A stretch of 64,000 bases of DNA from Rhizophagus sp. LPA8_4_AMF (lineage: Eukaryota; Glomeromycota; Glomeromycetes; Glomerales; Glomeraceae): the NCBI GenBank assembly GCA_021464525.1, contig JADRCO010000032.1, positions 1-64,000 on the forward strand, written 5' to 3'. This document shows, in pieces, positions 24,582-39,080 of the stretch. The notes beneath the pieces are model-generated. The model was not told the DNA's origin, did not search any database, and saw only the letters and a list, made by a program, of their open reading frames with translations. The translations under genes and the position numbers were made by a program. Numbering within the stretch: the stretch's first letter is position 1; every line of letters starts with the position of its first letter.

Positions 24582-27500
24582 TTATTCATTAATATAAGAA
24601 TCAGCAACTCCAAGAGCTCTCATAACCTGATCCAATTTTTCCTCAACAGTCATTTCACCAACAACACCAGTACCACCTGCACCAACTTCACCACCATACA
24701 CATAATGACTTTCTTCTCCATCCAAACCAACACCTCCAAAACCTCTTGACATTTCTTCTAATAATTTTGGTAACGGAACACCTTTAGCCAAATACACACT
24801 TGTCCTTGGTATTAAATTTTCCTCACCATTTGATATTGTTGACGCAGTTGAATTAATATACTTTTCATTAGTTATCCTATTTGGACTACGTGAAGTTATT
24901 ACATTTGGAGTTAAATATTGACCATGTTTCTGATATTCAGATGATTGGAAAGAATTTGGAATATCGTCAGTAAAAGAATCTAAATTATCATTATTTTGTT
25001 GTTGATCATTAAAAGATAATTGGGAAAGTTGATCATCTTCAAGGTCACGGCCATAGTTTAATCTACCAAAATCCTGTGGCCATATTTGAGAGTAAGTACG
25101 ATCATTACTATTACTATCAACATTTGCGCCAGCATAATAATAACTGTAACGATCTTCCATATCTTCACCACGTAAACCATTTACCACTTGCCATACGTAG
25201 GAACCGTCAGACATTTCTAATACTTCAACATGTTGTTGAGTTTCAAACTGTTGCCTCTTTGTGATTTTAGTAGCAGTGGAATTATTATCACCTTCGTCAT
25301 CACCTTCTTGATCGCTATAATTATAATAATCATATATACTTTCACCATAAGTACTATAAACACTTTTATTACCTATGGATTTTCTATTAAATTTACTCGA
25401 TGATGATTTTAAAGAAGAAGCTATACTGGATTTACTGGTACGTTTTGAGGTTTTTGATGCCATACTATTCCTATGGGGAGATGGTATGGGTGGTATTGGA
25501 ATACCATAAGGTAAATCCATCGTATCTCTTGTATTAGGAGAAGGTATTGGAGTTGGAGGACGATCACGTAGTGAAGTTTTTTGTTTGGGAATATTTAATA
25601 AAATTGAATTATCTAGTTCATCATCATTACTTGATGTATCTTTTGAAAGAAACCATTGACGACCATCAGAAGCAACATGAATCTTTCCATCATCAGGGCT
25701 AATTTTCTTTTTTAAGGCAGACTTTGAAGATGGAAGAATTGGAGTGGAAGGAGCAGAATCTTCGGGTAAAGGAGGAAGAAAAGGTTTAGTTATGATGATA
25801 GTACGACGAATTACTTTATTTTGACTTTCTTCATCTTCAATATTATTATTTGTTTGTGAATGATTGATATCACTATTTTTACTATTTCTACTACTACTAC
25901 TTTTACTACTACGATTACTAAATATAGACATCAAACGTGAAGAGGAAGCTTTACTATCTTTTGAATCTCTCTTTTCATCACTGCCAGTATCGGAAATACT
26001 ATTTTGACTCCCAGTAGAATATTTTATACGACTTTTATCCGGTTGACGTAATGGATTTCTCGGAGAGATTGGAGGTGGAGTACTCGTACTATCACTAAAT
26101 GGAGTTATTGGACTACTTGGTACACTTTCAGATTCATTTGGAATGTCAGCAGTAAACGAAAAAGAAGACGATTGAGAAGATGGACGAGAAATTGTTAACT
26201 GATTTTCAAGTTTTCTATTGCTATATCTTGTTACCATTTCCGCATGTCTTTTCAGTGCATAAATATCATACAATGGTTGTTGCCCTGTCCACTTATCACT
26301 ATTATTAATCGGAGTACTTAATCTATCACCTGGAATATAAACATCATCCCCATTGAGTTGTTGTTGTTGCTGTTGTTCATTATTCATGATGAAGGTAAAG
26401 TTATTCCTTATATCTTGTTTCAATTTATCATCGGGCTTATCTTTTTCACGTGTGCTAAATGCACGTCTTTTTCCAAATTCAAGGCCTCTTTTTTCATTAT
26501 TAATAAATTTTTGATTTAAATTCTCATCGGAAACAAACTTACGAGACAAATTTTCATTAGAAGAACCCAATGACGTACGTTTCTTCCCAAATCGAGTAGA
26601 TTCACTATCACTAGTAAAAACGTCTTTTATCCTTCTTAACGATTTACCAATACCGGTTTCACTTTCACGTTTTTTACGAAGTTTAGCATCATCTGGTTGT
26701 CCTACTAATTGTACTATTGGTATCGTTTTAACATTAGATGAAGTAGAAACCAATTGTGGTCCCGATATATTTTTTAAATTCTTCTTTGACCATTTCCTCA
26801 TCGGACCTTGTTTAGAATGGAACTGATGTTGAGGTAACAATTGTTGTTGTGGAATCACATTTTGAACTCTTCTCATGGCCATTACTTGATGAGCAATATC
26901 AGATTGACCAGATGCTATCAGTGTATCAGTGAGGGATAATGGAGGTGGTTGTGGTTTCGGTGGTGGCGCTGTACCTCCACGAGATGGTTTCTTTTGTAAA
27001 TTCACATTATTTTGCATACTTGCTATATTGGTCATATTCGAAACCGATATTTCTGGTTGAATTTCAGGCTGAATTTTAAATTTATTCTTCTCGTCGTTCT
27101 TTACGGATCTATTTTTCAGGTACGATATCTCGATTACATTTGAATTTTTATTAATTTCGTTTTCTGCTTCATCATCACCTTCATTATCAATACTATCATT
27201 ATTACTAATAATACTGTTACCATTAATACTCTTATGATTATTACTACTATTATTACTATTATTACTATTATTACTATTATTGCTAATATTACTATTTATG
27301 GTCTTTGTTGTTCTAATTCTTTTCAATGACGATCCTATTGTAGATGTAGTAGATGCTCTATCTGAATTATAAATGTTTTCCTCAATATTCCTTAATGAAT
27401 TAATACTAGGCGATTTTTTTATTGGTGATTCCATTGCATCTTCATCGTTGATTGATGATCCTCCGAACGAGCGAAGAGATGTTTGTGATAAATTTTGTGT

Positions 27501-28739
27501 ATTGTATAATGGAGAGCTGGGAGAAAGACTTGAGGATGATTGAATCTGAAGATTATATAATCCTTCTGATAATTTATCTAATGGAGAACGTGGTGATGCA
27601 GGTTGAGGAAATAAATCTGATTCATTATCGTTGAAATTTGCTGATCGTGGTGTTAATGCGAGTGGTGAAGTTTTTGTAGGTGAAATTTGTCGTGGTGAAG
27701 ATGATGATTGCATTTGTACTAAATTTGATAAGGATAAATTTGATGGAGATATACTATTATTTTTGGAAAGTGTAGTAAATTCATTTTGCCATGAATACCC
27801 TTGTGGAACTTGTAATAATGATGGTGGACGTGTTCTTGGAGGTTTAGGTCGATCTCTTATAGGGTTTACTAGTAATCCATTTGAGGATACTCTCTTTAAA
27901 TTCTTTACAGGTAACATATTCATTTCTTCATTTATAATATTAATTTTATCATTTTTATTGTCATTTTCGGTAACGCTCTTATTATTATAATTATCATCAT
28001 TGTTATTATTTACACTTGAGACAATAGTAGTACTTTGAATTCTAACGGAAGAATCATAAAATATTCTAGCATTTGATAAAACCTCCTGATTATGATGATG
28101 ATGATGATGATCATTATTGTTATCATTATTATCCTTATCATTATTAATGTTATTATTACTTATTGATAAAGTTGATACCGAAGTATTTACGGATGTTGAT
28201 GGAGTAATTGATGATGAAACTGAGGATATTGTGGATGATGAATTTCCTGACATTGATTCTTCCTCATTTGGTATTTCAATCAAGTTGTTTAACGGTGATC
28301 GTCCTATATCAGAAAATTAAATATGAGATGAAATAAAAAGATTATAATTCTAATGAAAAAAGAATTTTTCTTTACCTTTCATTTTTGATACTTCATTAGT
28401 GGTAGTGATATTATTATCGATTTTCTCATTATTAATTTGAGAATGTGAAAGAGTAGTTCGAATATCAGGAGATTCTTGCGTAATAGAAATAATTTTTGTC
28501 ATATCCGTTGACGTATCATTATGATTGTTTGCTTTTTCTCCTCTACGTAATACACTGAACCGTTTTGTCAAAGTGGGAAGGATGAGTGAAGTACGAAAGT
28601 CTGAGGCGGGAAGAAGTGTAGGTAATTCACCAGTAACAACAGTTGTACTAGTCGAGAGTTGACTTTCTTTAGTAGTGAGGGAGTTGTTATTATTATGTTC
28701 TAGTTTTTTCAAATCTTGCTTTTTTCGAAAACGGTGCAT
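24582..28739 (-). CDS. large Ser/Asn/Pro-rich disordered protein of unknown function
   Basis: Two exons (28739-28376 and 28303-24582) join in frame to 1361 residues. Most of the protein is low-complexity: Ser runs, a run of S-N-N units, a six-His run near the N-terminal third, a short poly-Gln, and many S/T-P sites. Islands that look ordered include K-I-H-V-A-S-D-G-R-Q-W-F-L-S-K-D, V-E-V-L-E-M-S-D-G-S-Y-V-W-Q-V-V-N-G-L-R, and the C-terminal M-T-V-E-E-K-L-D-Q-V-M-R-A-L-G-V-A-D. Short ordered motifs in long disorder, with basic clusters and proline motifs (P-P-P-I-S-P-R, P-P-P-K-P-Q-P-P-P), are common in cell-polarity or signalling scaffolds of fungi. That role is only a guess; no family is recognised. 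Confidence 0.8.
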
Positions 28740-30202
28740 TATGCTTATTAAATTATAAATATAATTTTTATAAAATACGCTATTGTTGGATTTTAAGGAA
28801 AGCGGTGTTATATGAAATGAAATAAGGAAGGAAGTTTGATAAGCTGAAATAAGGGGCGGGGAGGAAAAAAAAAAAGGTAAAATAAAATAATATATAAAAT
28901 ATGTATATAATAAAGTTTTTCTATCCGAATTTTTTATCTTTTATTTATGTATATGTACAGTACGTTTAATTAAAGATAATTTATGTGTGGTGATTTATTT
29001 AAATTAAACTACAAAAAATGGTTAAGCACATTTTACTGTGTACTAACTTTATATACAATAAACGTACCACGATTACATTTAATTGCATAAAAAAAGGATT
29101 AAGCCAATTTATGATTTGTTTGCCAAACAGATTCAGAAATCTACACTCGATTTTTCTTTGATTTTTTTTTAATACATACATAAAAAAAAAAAATTTCAAT
29201 ATTGAATTCAATTAATTTCTAACAAAATTTTTTAACCAGAATTAGAAAAAAGTAAAACATTTAAACCAATAAATATTATAAAAAAAAAATGATGTCGAAA
29301 AAATGATTAAATTTAATGAAACATGTGACTGATCAGGAATTTCCTTATTAGGCTAGTAAAAAAAAAATAGCCGAATATTGTGAAACCTCACGTCTGATAA
29401 TACTTTTCTAATGTTTCTAATGTTTAACCAATAAATTTTATAGAAATTTGAAACCTTTTTTTCCTATACAACATAAATATTTAAATATTTTCATATGCTA
29501 CAGTATTACTCAATTTTAACTATTTTTATTTATTATGATTTTTAATAAATAAATAAAATCTTCGGAATGTCGGGACAAATTTTTTTTTTTTTTACTGCGC
29601 TTACTTTAATATGCAAGAACATCCATGATTCGTACATATTACATACGCACAATGCCTATCGGGTAAATTACCGAATTTCCAAACAAAGAAAAGAATCATT
29701 GAACAAAATCCTAAAAGCAGGATAGTTTAAAAAGAATCGTTATTTGAAACACAAATTGATTTGGCATGGTAAATATTTATTTATGTTATATTTTCATTAT
29801 CTTCTTCTTTTACTTGATTTATATTATAACAAAAAAATTTTTATTTTTAAATAAAGAAATTTTTTAAAAATTTGTGAAAATTATTGAACGAATTGAAATT
29901 GTAAAATCCCCATACTCATTTAGGATTCAGAATAAAATTGATAAAACAAAGGTTTTAGGTTTTTTTTTTATTTAAATTCTGATTGGTTAAAAGATGATAC
30001 GTTTTTGTGCTAAAACGGATAAGGATTAGTACATTAGAATAAGACACGCTGAAATTTTATCGTATATGGACTTGGAAATACCTTTTATCGTATTAAACGC
30101 CGAGAAAGCAATATATGAATGCATCTTCGTCGTCTATTATATAATGAAAGCAAAAAATTAATATCCAGTTTTTTTTACGTTAGCAACTTAGCATTGATTT
30201 AA
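28740..30202. other. gene-free spacer
   Basis: No convincing coding region is seen. A 70-codon frame on the minus strand (29211-28999) is lysine/phenylalanine-rich, has no relatives visible here, and is treated as chance. Homopolymer runs are frequent. Confidence 0.5.
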
Positions 30203-31385
30203 TTAAAAGTTAATCACCGGGTTAATATAGTCCCAATATAGATAAGAGTCCGGATCTGAATTTAATTAATTTAAATTATTAATTCATCATAAGCTTATTG
30301 AAATTTTTACTTACCATTACAAACTCTGTATTCACTAATATTCATTCTTTCAACACAATTTTCATTAAAATTTGTTAATCTTAATCTTTTACTAACATCC
30401 CCATCCCTAACACGCATCCATAAATTTTGAAAATCTAATAAATAAAGTTTGGTCTTCCCTAAAAATTTTAAATTAAACTCGGTCACCCTTAAGATTAATG
30501 CAGCATTATGCAAAAGTGTAATCTTTCTGTCGATTAATTGTGTCACATTTTTATATAATTTCGTTTTATCGGGAAGTAAAGAAAAATCAAAGAAATTATT
30601 TATCAATATATGTTTGGCTCCTAAATTCGAGAGTGAAACCCATTGTTGATAAAGATTTGCGATCACTTTTATTGGATTAGTAGTTGGAACATTTATCTGA
30701 CATAAAAAAAAGAGAGAACAGTAAGAGCATTTGAGTGTAAGAACAGTGAAAACGATGAGAAGAGAAAAAAAACCTCTTACGTAATCATTTCCAAGATACT
30801 CTATGATAAATAAAGTTTCATTAAAATCCGTTCCATTACGTACAACATTTGTTAAATATTTCTCTTGAACTTGCTGTTTAATACCAATAATTGATATATT
30901 ATTAAATTCCCCACTAAATCCTGAAAAATATAAATAGTATATAAATAATATGTATAATATGTAAATATTATTAAATTATATACATATATTTAGATTTAGA
31001 TATATACCTGGAACGAAATTGGAATCAGAAGTGGCCCCTCCAAATGCATAATTTTCAATTTGTGCTCCTAAGAACTGTGATAAATATTCTACCCAAGTTA
31101 ATCCATTACTAAATCTCCCTTGAAATTTATAAATTGATGAAGGTGGATAAGTTTGATTACTTTGTTTCCATTCGTTTCCATTATCTACATTATTGTCCCC
31201 GAATACCTAATAATTGAAATTCACGTGATAATAATCAATTCCCATTATTTTTCAATTTTATTTTTTTTACACGTCTTTATTAACTAACTTACGACTATTT
31301 TATTGAAATGTTGAGATTCAACTTTAATAATAGTATTAATAAATAATATTACTATAATAATTATAAATTTGATACTTTTCATCAT
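30203..31385 (-). CDS. secreted GDSL/SGNH-fold protein lacking catalytic Ser and His
   Basis: Five exons (31385-31293, 31206-31008, 30920-30781, 30696-30315, 30255-30203) give 288 residues. A signal peptide (about 1-23, hydrophobic, ending V-E-S-Q) precedes V-F-G-D-N-N-V-D-N-G-N at 32-42. That is block I of GDSL lipases, where the family has F-G-D-S and the Ser is the nucleophile; here the position is Asn36. Block II (G-R-F-S-N-G) and block III (G-N-D, 141-143) are intact. The C-terminal block, W-D-x-x-H in active enzymes, reads W-D-Y-I-N (279-283), with Asn at the His position. The reading frame is clean through all splices, so this looks like a maintained pseudoenzyme rather than a dead gene. 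Several N-x-S/T sites suit a secreted glycoprotein. Possible roles, such as carbohydrate or lipid binding, are inference. Confidence 0.8.
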
Positions 31386-32019
31386 AATAATTAATGTTAT
31401 TTTTTTTTTTAAAAAAAAAAAGGGGGAATTGTTATTTAATTCATTCTGCTCCCTTTATATTAATGATTGTCGGCATTTGATTATGTGGCATTTAATTCTT
31501 TAAAAACTTTGCCACAATCGAATCTTTCGCAAATAATTCTGCCACATCAATAAAAAGTATTTTTTACTGAGGCTTTAATTACGAAAATTGTATTTATCTG
31601 ATAAATTAAAGTAAAGTGGGGCTTGCGTCAAAAAATTTTCATATATAAAATATTTGAAATTTATTAATAATATATAACCTATAAAGTACATACATATTTT
31701 AATAGTATGCATATACAGTGTAATAATAATAATAATAAAATAAAGATAACTCTAATTCAAAATATTGATAAAATAAAAATTGATATACAGTATAATGTTC
31801 ATATTGATTATAAATTCTGTAATTGAACTGACATATAAATTCTTAAATTTCATCCTTTATTATTAATTATTTACTCTCACTTGAAATAGAAAAATTATTC
31901 AAACCTATGAAGAAAAAGATGAGATTAATTAGCTTCCAATGGCATACAAAAAATTATTATTGCTAGTTTTTTATTTTAATGTTTAAAAAATTCATTATTA
32001 TTATTTGGAGAAGGATCGT
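31386..32019. other. intergenic spacer
   Basis: AT-rich sequence between the start of the GDSL-like gene and the 3' end of the next minus-strand gene. It should contain the GDSL-like gene's promoter. No distinct motif or other gene is visible. Confidence 0.45.
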
Positions 32020-33627
32020 TTAATTTTCATAGTAATCTTCCCCAATTTCGTCATTTTCCCTATTAAATATATTAGTGTTTCTAACAAGAGCTTCATCCAC
32101 AGCATTTAGAAATTCTTGGATACCAGAAATATATTCGGATCCAAGTCTAGGAGGTGTATTACATGGTGATGAAAATTCACTTGTGCAATCCATAGAACCC
32201 CTACTAGGTAACAGAACAGGACTACTGTCATTACTTGATGAATATGACAACATTTCATAGCCAGGTGAACCTACTGATAAGTTATCAACATAAGTACTAT
32301 TTGGTTCAGGGAATTGCAGATCAATTCCTCCATAATTTTCCTCTATCGGTGGTATATTTTCACCATAAAAAATTTCCTCAAGTTCAAAATGTGGACTATT
32401 TGGATCAATACCCAAACTTTGCAACATATTTTCAACTTCAATTTTTTGCACTCCACGAGGAAAATTTACAATCAACTCGCATCCATCAATTTTAACTTCA
32501 AAATCTCCGTGACGTAACAATGCTCCTAATATGGAAATAACTTCCGTCATGTGATCATGTTGCATTTCCACAATTTCTTGAAGATGTTGAACGAAAGATG
32601 AATTTAATTGTGAATTACGTTTTTGAGAAACGGGATCATTCCTACGTTGTAAAAGATAAGATAATACACTTGTAGTAGAATTAATACTGTTTGTACTATT
32701 AGACAACGAAGTTGAGTCATCAAGATTCCAGAAATTTGATGAACTAAGGATGATAGACATATAAACTTGAACATCTTCGTTACTATTGAAAAATAATTCT
32801 GGAACATTTTCTACAGCTTTATTCTCTTGTGATGATTTCTTTAAGCTCGATCTACGAACAACTCTTGGTTTGTTCTTATCATCTTCAATAACATTTGAAT
32901 TCTTGACTATTTCAAGAATACCTTTATTGTTGAAAAGTTTATTTCCCATTACCTCCTTCTTTCTCTCCGCTTTTTGGTTCTTAATAAGATTAAATTTATT
33001 ATTATCTAAACCTTCTTCTTTTTGAAACCATAATGAACCAGATTTAGAAAATGCCGAAAATGGTTTTAAACTCAACTGAGCAAGTATTGTTCCACCACTA
33101 CCAGTGCAGTTATTCAACATGGCAGGTTGAATAGTAGAAAAGTTTCTAGTTCCGCCACGACCGATTACATTTCTAGTTCCAGCAGGATGTAGAAAAGCGT
33201 GTTGAGAAATTAACCCAAACCCTTGAGGCTTACATAGACGCAGAGGTGTTTGTGAGAATACGACAGGAATTGGCGCAGGCTGAGGACTTAATATTTTAAA
33301 AATCGAAAAGTTTTCAAATATAAATTTACTAAGTAGTGGTTTTTCCAATGATTTATTTGAGTTTGAAAAATTGTTGACTGCAATTTGTTTTGGTATTTCA
33401 GACACTTGTTTTGGTTGCTTGGTAAAGTTAGTGATTTGTGTATTTCCACCAGAATGTGTTGTATTGGACTTTGGTCCTTTAGTCCCCAAAGTCGTTATGA
33501 GACGCTCCAGAGGCTCGACCAAAGCCTTCGCTTTTTTCCACATGACGCCGTTCGAATTTTTGTCGAACGAAACTGAGGAAGAAGACCTATCCGTTTCTTT
33601 GAGTTTCACAAGATGACAAATTATCAC
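32020..33627 (-). CDS. uncharacterised fungal protein, 535 aa
   Basis: A single uninterrupted exon of 535 codons runs from ATG 33627 to the stop at 32020. The N-terminal half is basic and low-complexity, with a proline-rich stretch (L-S-P-Q-P-A-P-I-P-V-V). The C-terminal half looks folded: a helix around Q-H-L-Q-E-I-V-E-M-Q-H-D-H-M, then V-K-I-D-G-C-E-L-I-V-N-F-P-R-G-V and V-E-N-M-L-Q-S-L-G-I-D, then Ser-rich linker and a final helix Y-I-S-G-I-Q-E-F-L-N-A-V-D-E-A-L. This layout suggests a conserved C-terminal domain, but no family is recognised. Lack of introns is unusual next to its intron-rich neighbours. A later Met (M-W-K-K-A-K) could be the true start. Confidence 0.75.
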   Translation of the reverse strand: MIICHLVKLKETDRSSSSVSFDKNSNGVMWKKAKALVEPLERLITTLGTKGPKSNTTHSGGNTQITNFTKQPKQVSEIPKQIAVNNFSNSNKSLEKPLLSKFIFENFSIFKILSPQPAPIPVVFSQTPLRLCKPQGFGLISQHAFLHPAGTRNVIGRGGTRNFSTIQPAMLNNCTGSGGTILAQLSLKPFSAFSKSGSLWFQKEEGLDNNKFNLIKNQKAERKKEVMGNKLFNNKGILEIVKNSNVIEDDKNKPRVVRRSSLKKSSQENKAVENVPELFFNSNEDVQVYMSIILSSSNFWNLDDSTSLSNSTNSINSTTSVLSYLLQRRNDPVSQKRNSQLNSSFVQHLQEIVEMQHDHMTEVISILGALLRHGDFEVKIDGCELIVNFPRGVQKIEVENMLQSLGIDPNSPHFELEEIFYGENIPPIEENYGGIDLQFPEPNSTYVDNLSVGSPGYEMLSYSSSNDSSPVLLPSRGSMDCTSEFSSPCNTPPRLGSEYISGIQEFLNAVDEALVRNTNIFNRENDEIGEDYYEN

Positions 33628-33768
33628 TTAAAAATAATGTAATCTCGTGATCTCCGGCTGAATTATATAAATTTTAATGTACAAGTACACGCAGTTGACT
33701 TTTCTTAGAAAAAAAGGAAATTTTTTTTAAATATACTAAAATCACTAATTTGAATAAACATTATATTT
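33628..33768. promoter_or_regulatory. 141-bp divergent promoter region
   Basis: Only 141 bases separate the start codons of the uncharacterised minus-strand gene and PFS2, so the two share a compact bidirectional promoter. No specific site is recognised. Confidence 0.45.
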
Positions 33769-37037
<3,269 letters not shown>

Positions 37038-39019
37038 ATATTTATAATTGTATTTTAATATTATATTTGTAATATTTTTTTTTTTTTTTTCTTCTATAAA
37101 AAATAAAAAAAGCCCCAAACTTATGGATTATAAAAAGTAATAATAAAATTACATCATTATATATATATATACATACGCATATACATCTGCTGAGTATAGT
37201 GTCACATCTATCAGTCTTTTGTGTGATAAAATACTGTAAGTGGAACACATGACAGGTTAATTTATAATGAATTGTACAAGTCAAAATTCTTTACTGGGCA
37301 TAGCAAGTTCGGAGCAAAAAAAAAATTTGCCTTATGATCACGTGGCAGACAGTGTCGCGTAGACGAATCTTGATGATGTGGAAATTTGTCGTCAAATGAA
37401 ATATCTAACTGAAGAACAAGAGTGTTTAACAAAGCTTGTTCCAATTAACTATTTCAAGCTTTTTTTTTTTGCTAATATAATATGATCCAATCCTTCAATT
37501 AGGTCAAGTAATATCATTCTTATTATTCTTTAAAGTAAAATCTTAACAATTTTAATTTTGCAAATTTTTTGAATAATTTGATTAAATTATTTAAAAAAAA
37601 GTGTTTTTTTTTGAGATAAGAGAATGAATGTCTTGGTACTTTGATAAAAAAAAAGCCGAAAGAAGTGATTTATCAGTGTTAGATGAGAATTGAAATTTAT
37701 CCCAAAAATGGTTCTTTTTATTCTTGATACTAGTAATTTATTAGATTTTGAATATGTCAAATGACATTGATCTGATTTCCAAAGTAAAATTATTTTACCT
37801 TTCTATATTTTAAATAATTTTTTTTTCAATAAAGTTTCAACCCTTTTTTACAAATTCTGACTTAATTGATAATAGGTAAAAAGTTAATGTTATGTAATTT
37901 TTATTTAGTAATAAAAAAAAAAGAAATATAGCCAATCTTTTATTAACAATAAAATAGAATGCCTGAATAGAAAACTTGAAGTAAAACTATTCGAAGTTCT
38001 ATCAATCGTTTGTTCTATATTCACATTGGTTGCGGGATTTTCAATTTTGCTATCATTACAAAAAGGTTTTGTTTTTTGTTACGGCCTTATTTTGACAAGT
38101 TTAAAGTAACTTCTAATCATAATTTAACTTGGAGAATTACTAAATATAATCATTTAGTAATCAGGGAAATAATAAATAAATCGAATATATAATTTCTATT
38201 GGTAAAATAATCACCAGTAAAGTAATTGTAAGTGAAATGAAAATAGCTATTGAAACTGATTTTTAGCATACAGGCCAGCCGGTGAAGGTGCAAAATGATC
38301 AGCGTTTAGGCACGCTTTTAGAGTCTACATGCGATTCTTTGAGAATCGATTTTACTAGATTTTTTTCAGAATCGATTCCAATCCCTACTTAATTCTATTA
38401 TTATTTAAATTAAATCAATTGCAAAAAAATCCTTATAATTAATAATACTATAAACAAAAAGTTAACTATTAATGGAATTAAATTTCAAAAAGAAAAAATA
38501 AAATTGTCAAATTAAATCAAACTTTTATTATAGAAAATTAAGCATGTTTTTAAAGAAAATATTTGGTTAATTTATTTGTTCTTTAATAAATTGATATAAA
38601 AAAATGATATAAAAAGTTGCTAGAGATAAATATTATTAAATACCTTTGCAATTGCTGCAAATTACGCGATGTTGTAATGAACTAGCAAGGGTATATGTTT
38701 CATTGCCAATAATAATGATGGATCTTACTGTTCATTTCTTACTGTTGACGTGACACCGCAAATTGTATGTATTAATGTATGGTATAGTTTTTATTTTATA
38801 TAATTTTTATCTATACTGTATTGATCTTAATCATAGTGTAAATGTTTAATTTTTTAATCCAAATTCCTAACCCAAATTCCTTAATTTTGCTTAACCCTAA
38901 CTCTAAAACTATACTCACACCGTGACAAATTAACCTTTTAGTAGTTGTCTTTGTACTGACTAGTGATAAAACGTTCACATTAGTCAACCAATTATATTCA
39001 ACTGTTGCAACTGTATTTT
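37038..39019. other. gene-free spacer upstream of POL3
   Basis: About 2 kb of AT-rich DNA. A GC-richer patch at 37190-37450 holds only a short minus-strand frame (60 codons) without family features. A repeat-like segment at 38273-38392 is listed separately. The POL3 promoter should lie at the right end. Confidence 0.5.
38273..38392. repeat. GC-richer repeat-like segment with GAATCGATT motifs
   Basis: A ~120-base block, distinctly richer in G and C than its flanks, begins GGCCAGCCGGTGAAGGTGC and ends with two GAATCGATT words ~30 bases apart. It has the look of a short dispersed repeat (SINE or MITE remnant), but no terminal repeats or target duplications were found. Confidence 0.3.
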
Positions 39020-39025
39020 ACGCGT
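39020..39025. promoter_or_regulatory. ACGCGT (MCB-like) box 55 bases before POL3 ATG
   Basis: ACGCGT lies just upstream of the POL3 start codon. In yeasts, replication genes including DNA polymerase genes are activated at G1/S by MBF through this hexamer. Position and gene function fit; binding here is inference. Confidence 0.5.
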
Positions 39026-39080
39026 CTCATTTCACAAAAAAATAAAAATATTAAAATTATATATATTTTTTTTTTAAAAA

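Noticed and set aside
28999-29211. Minus-strand 70-codon frame, first considered as the GDSL gene's last exon (V-W-Q-T-N-H)
   Set aside because: A nearer exon at 30255-30203 joins in the correct phase and gives the family's C-N-D-P...Y-W-D ending.
37355-37420. C/D-box snoRNA-like pair (TTGATGATG and CTGA)
   Set aside because: The boxes are only ~42 bases apart, shorter than normal, the C box lacks the purine start, and no flanking stem is present.
38860-38910. CCTAACCC/AACCCTAAC words resembling telomeric repeats
   Set aside because: Only two or three irregular words are present, not a tandem array.
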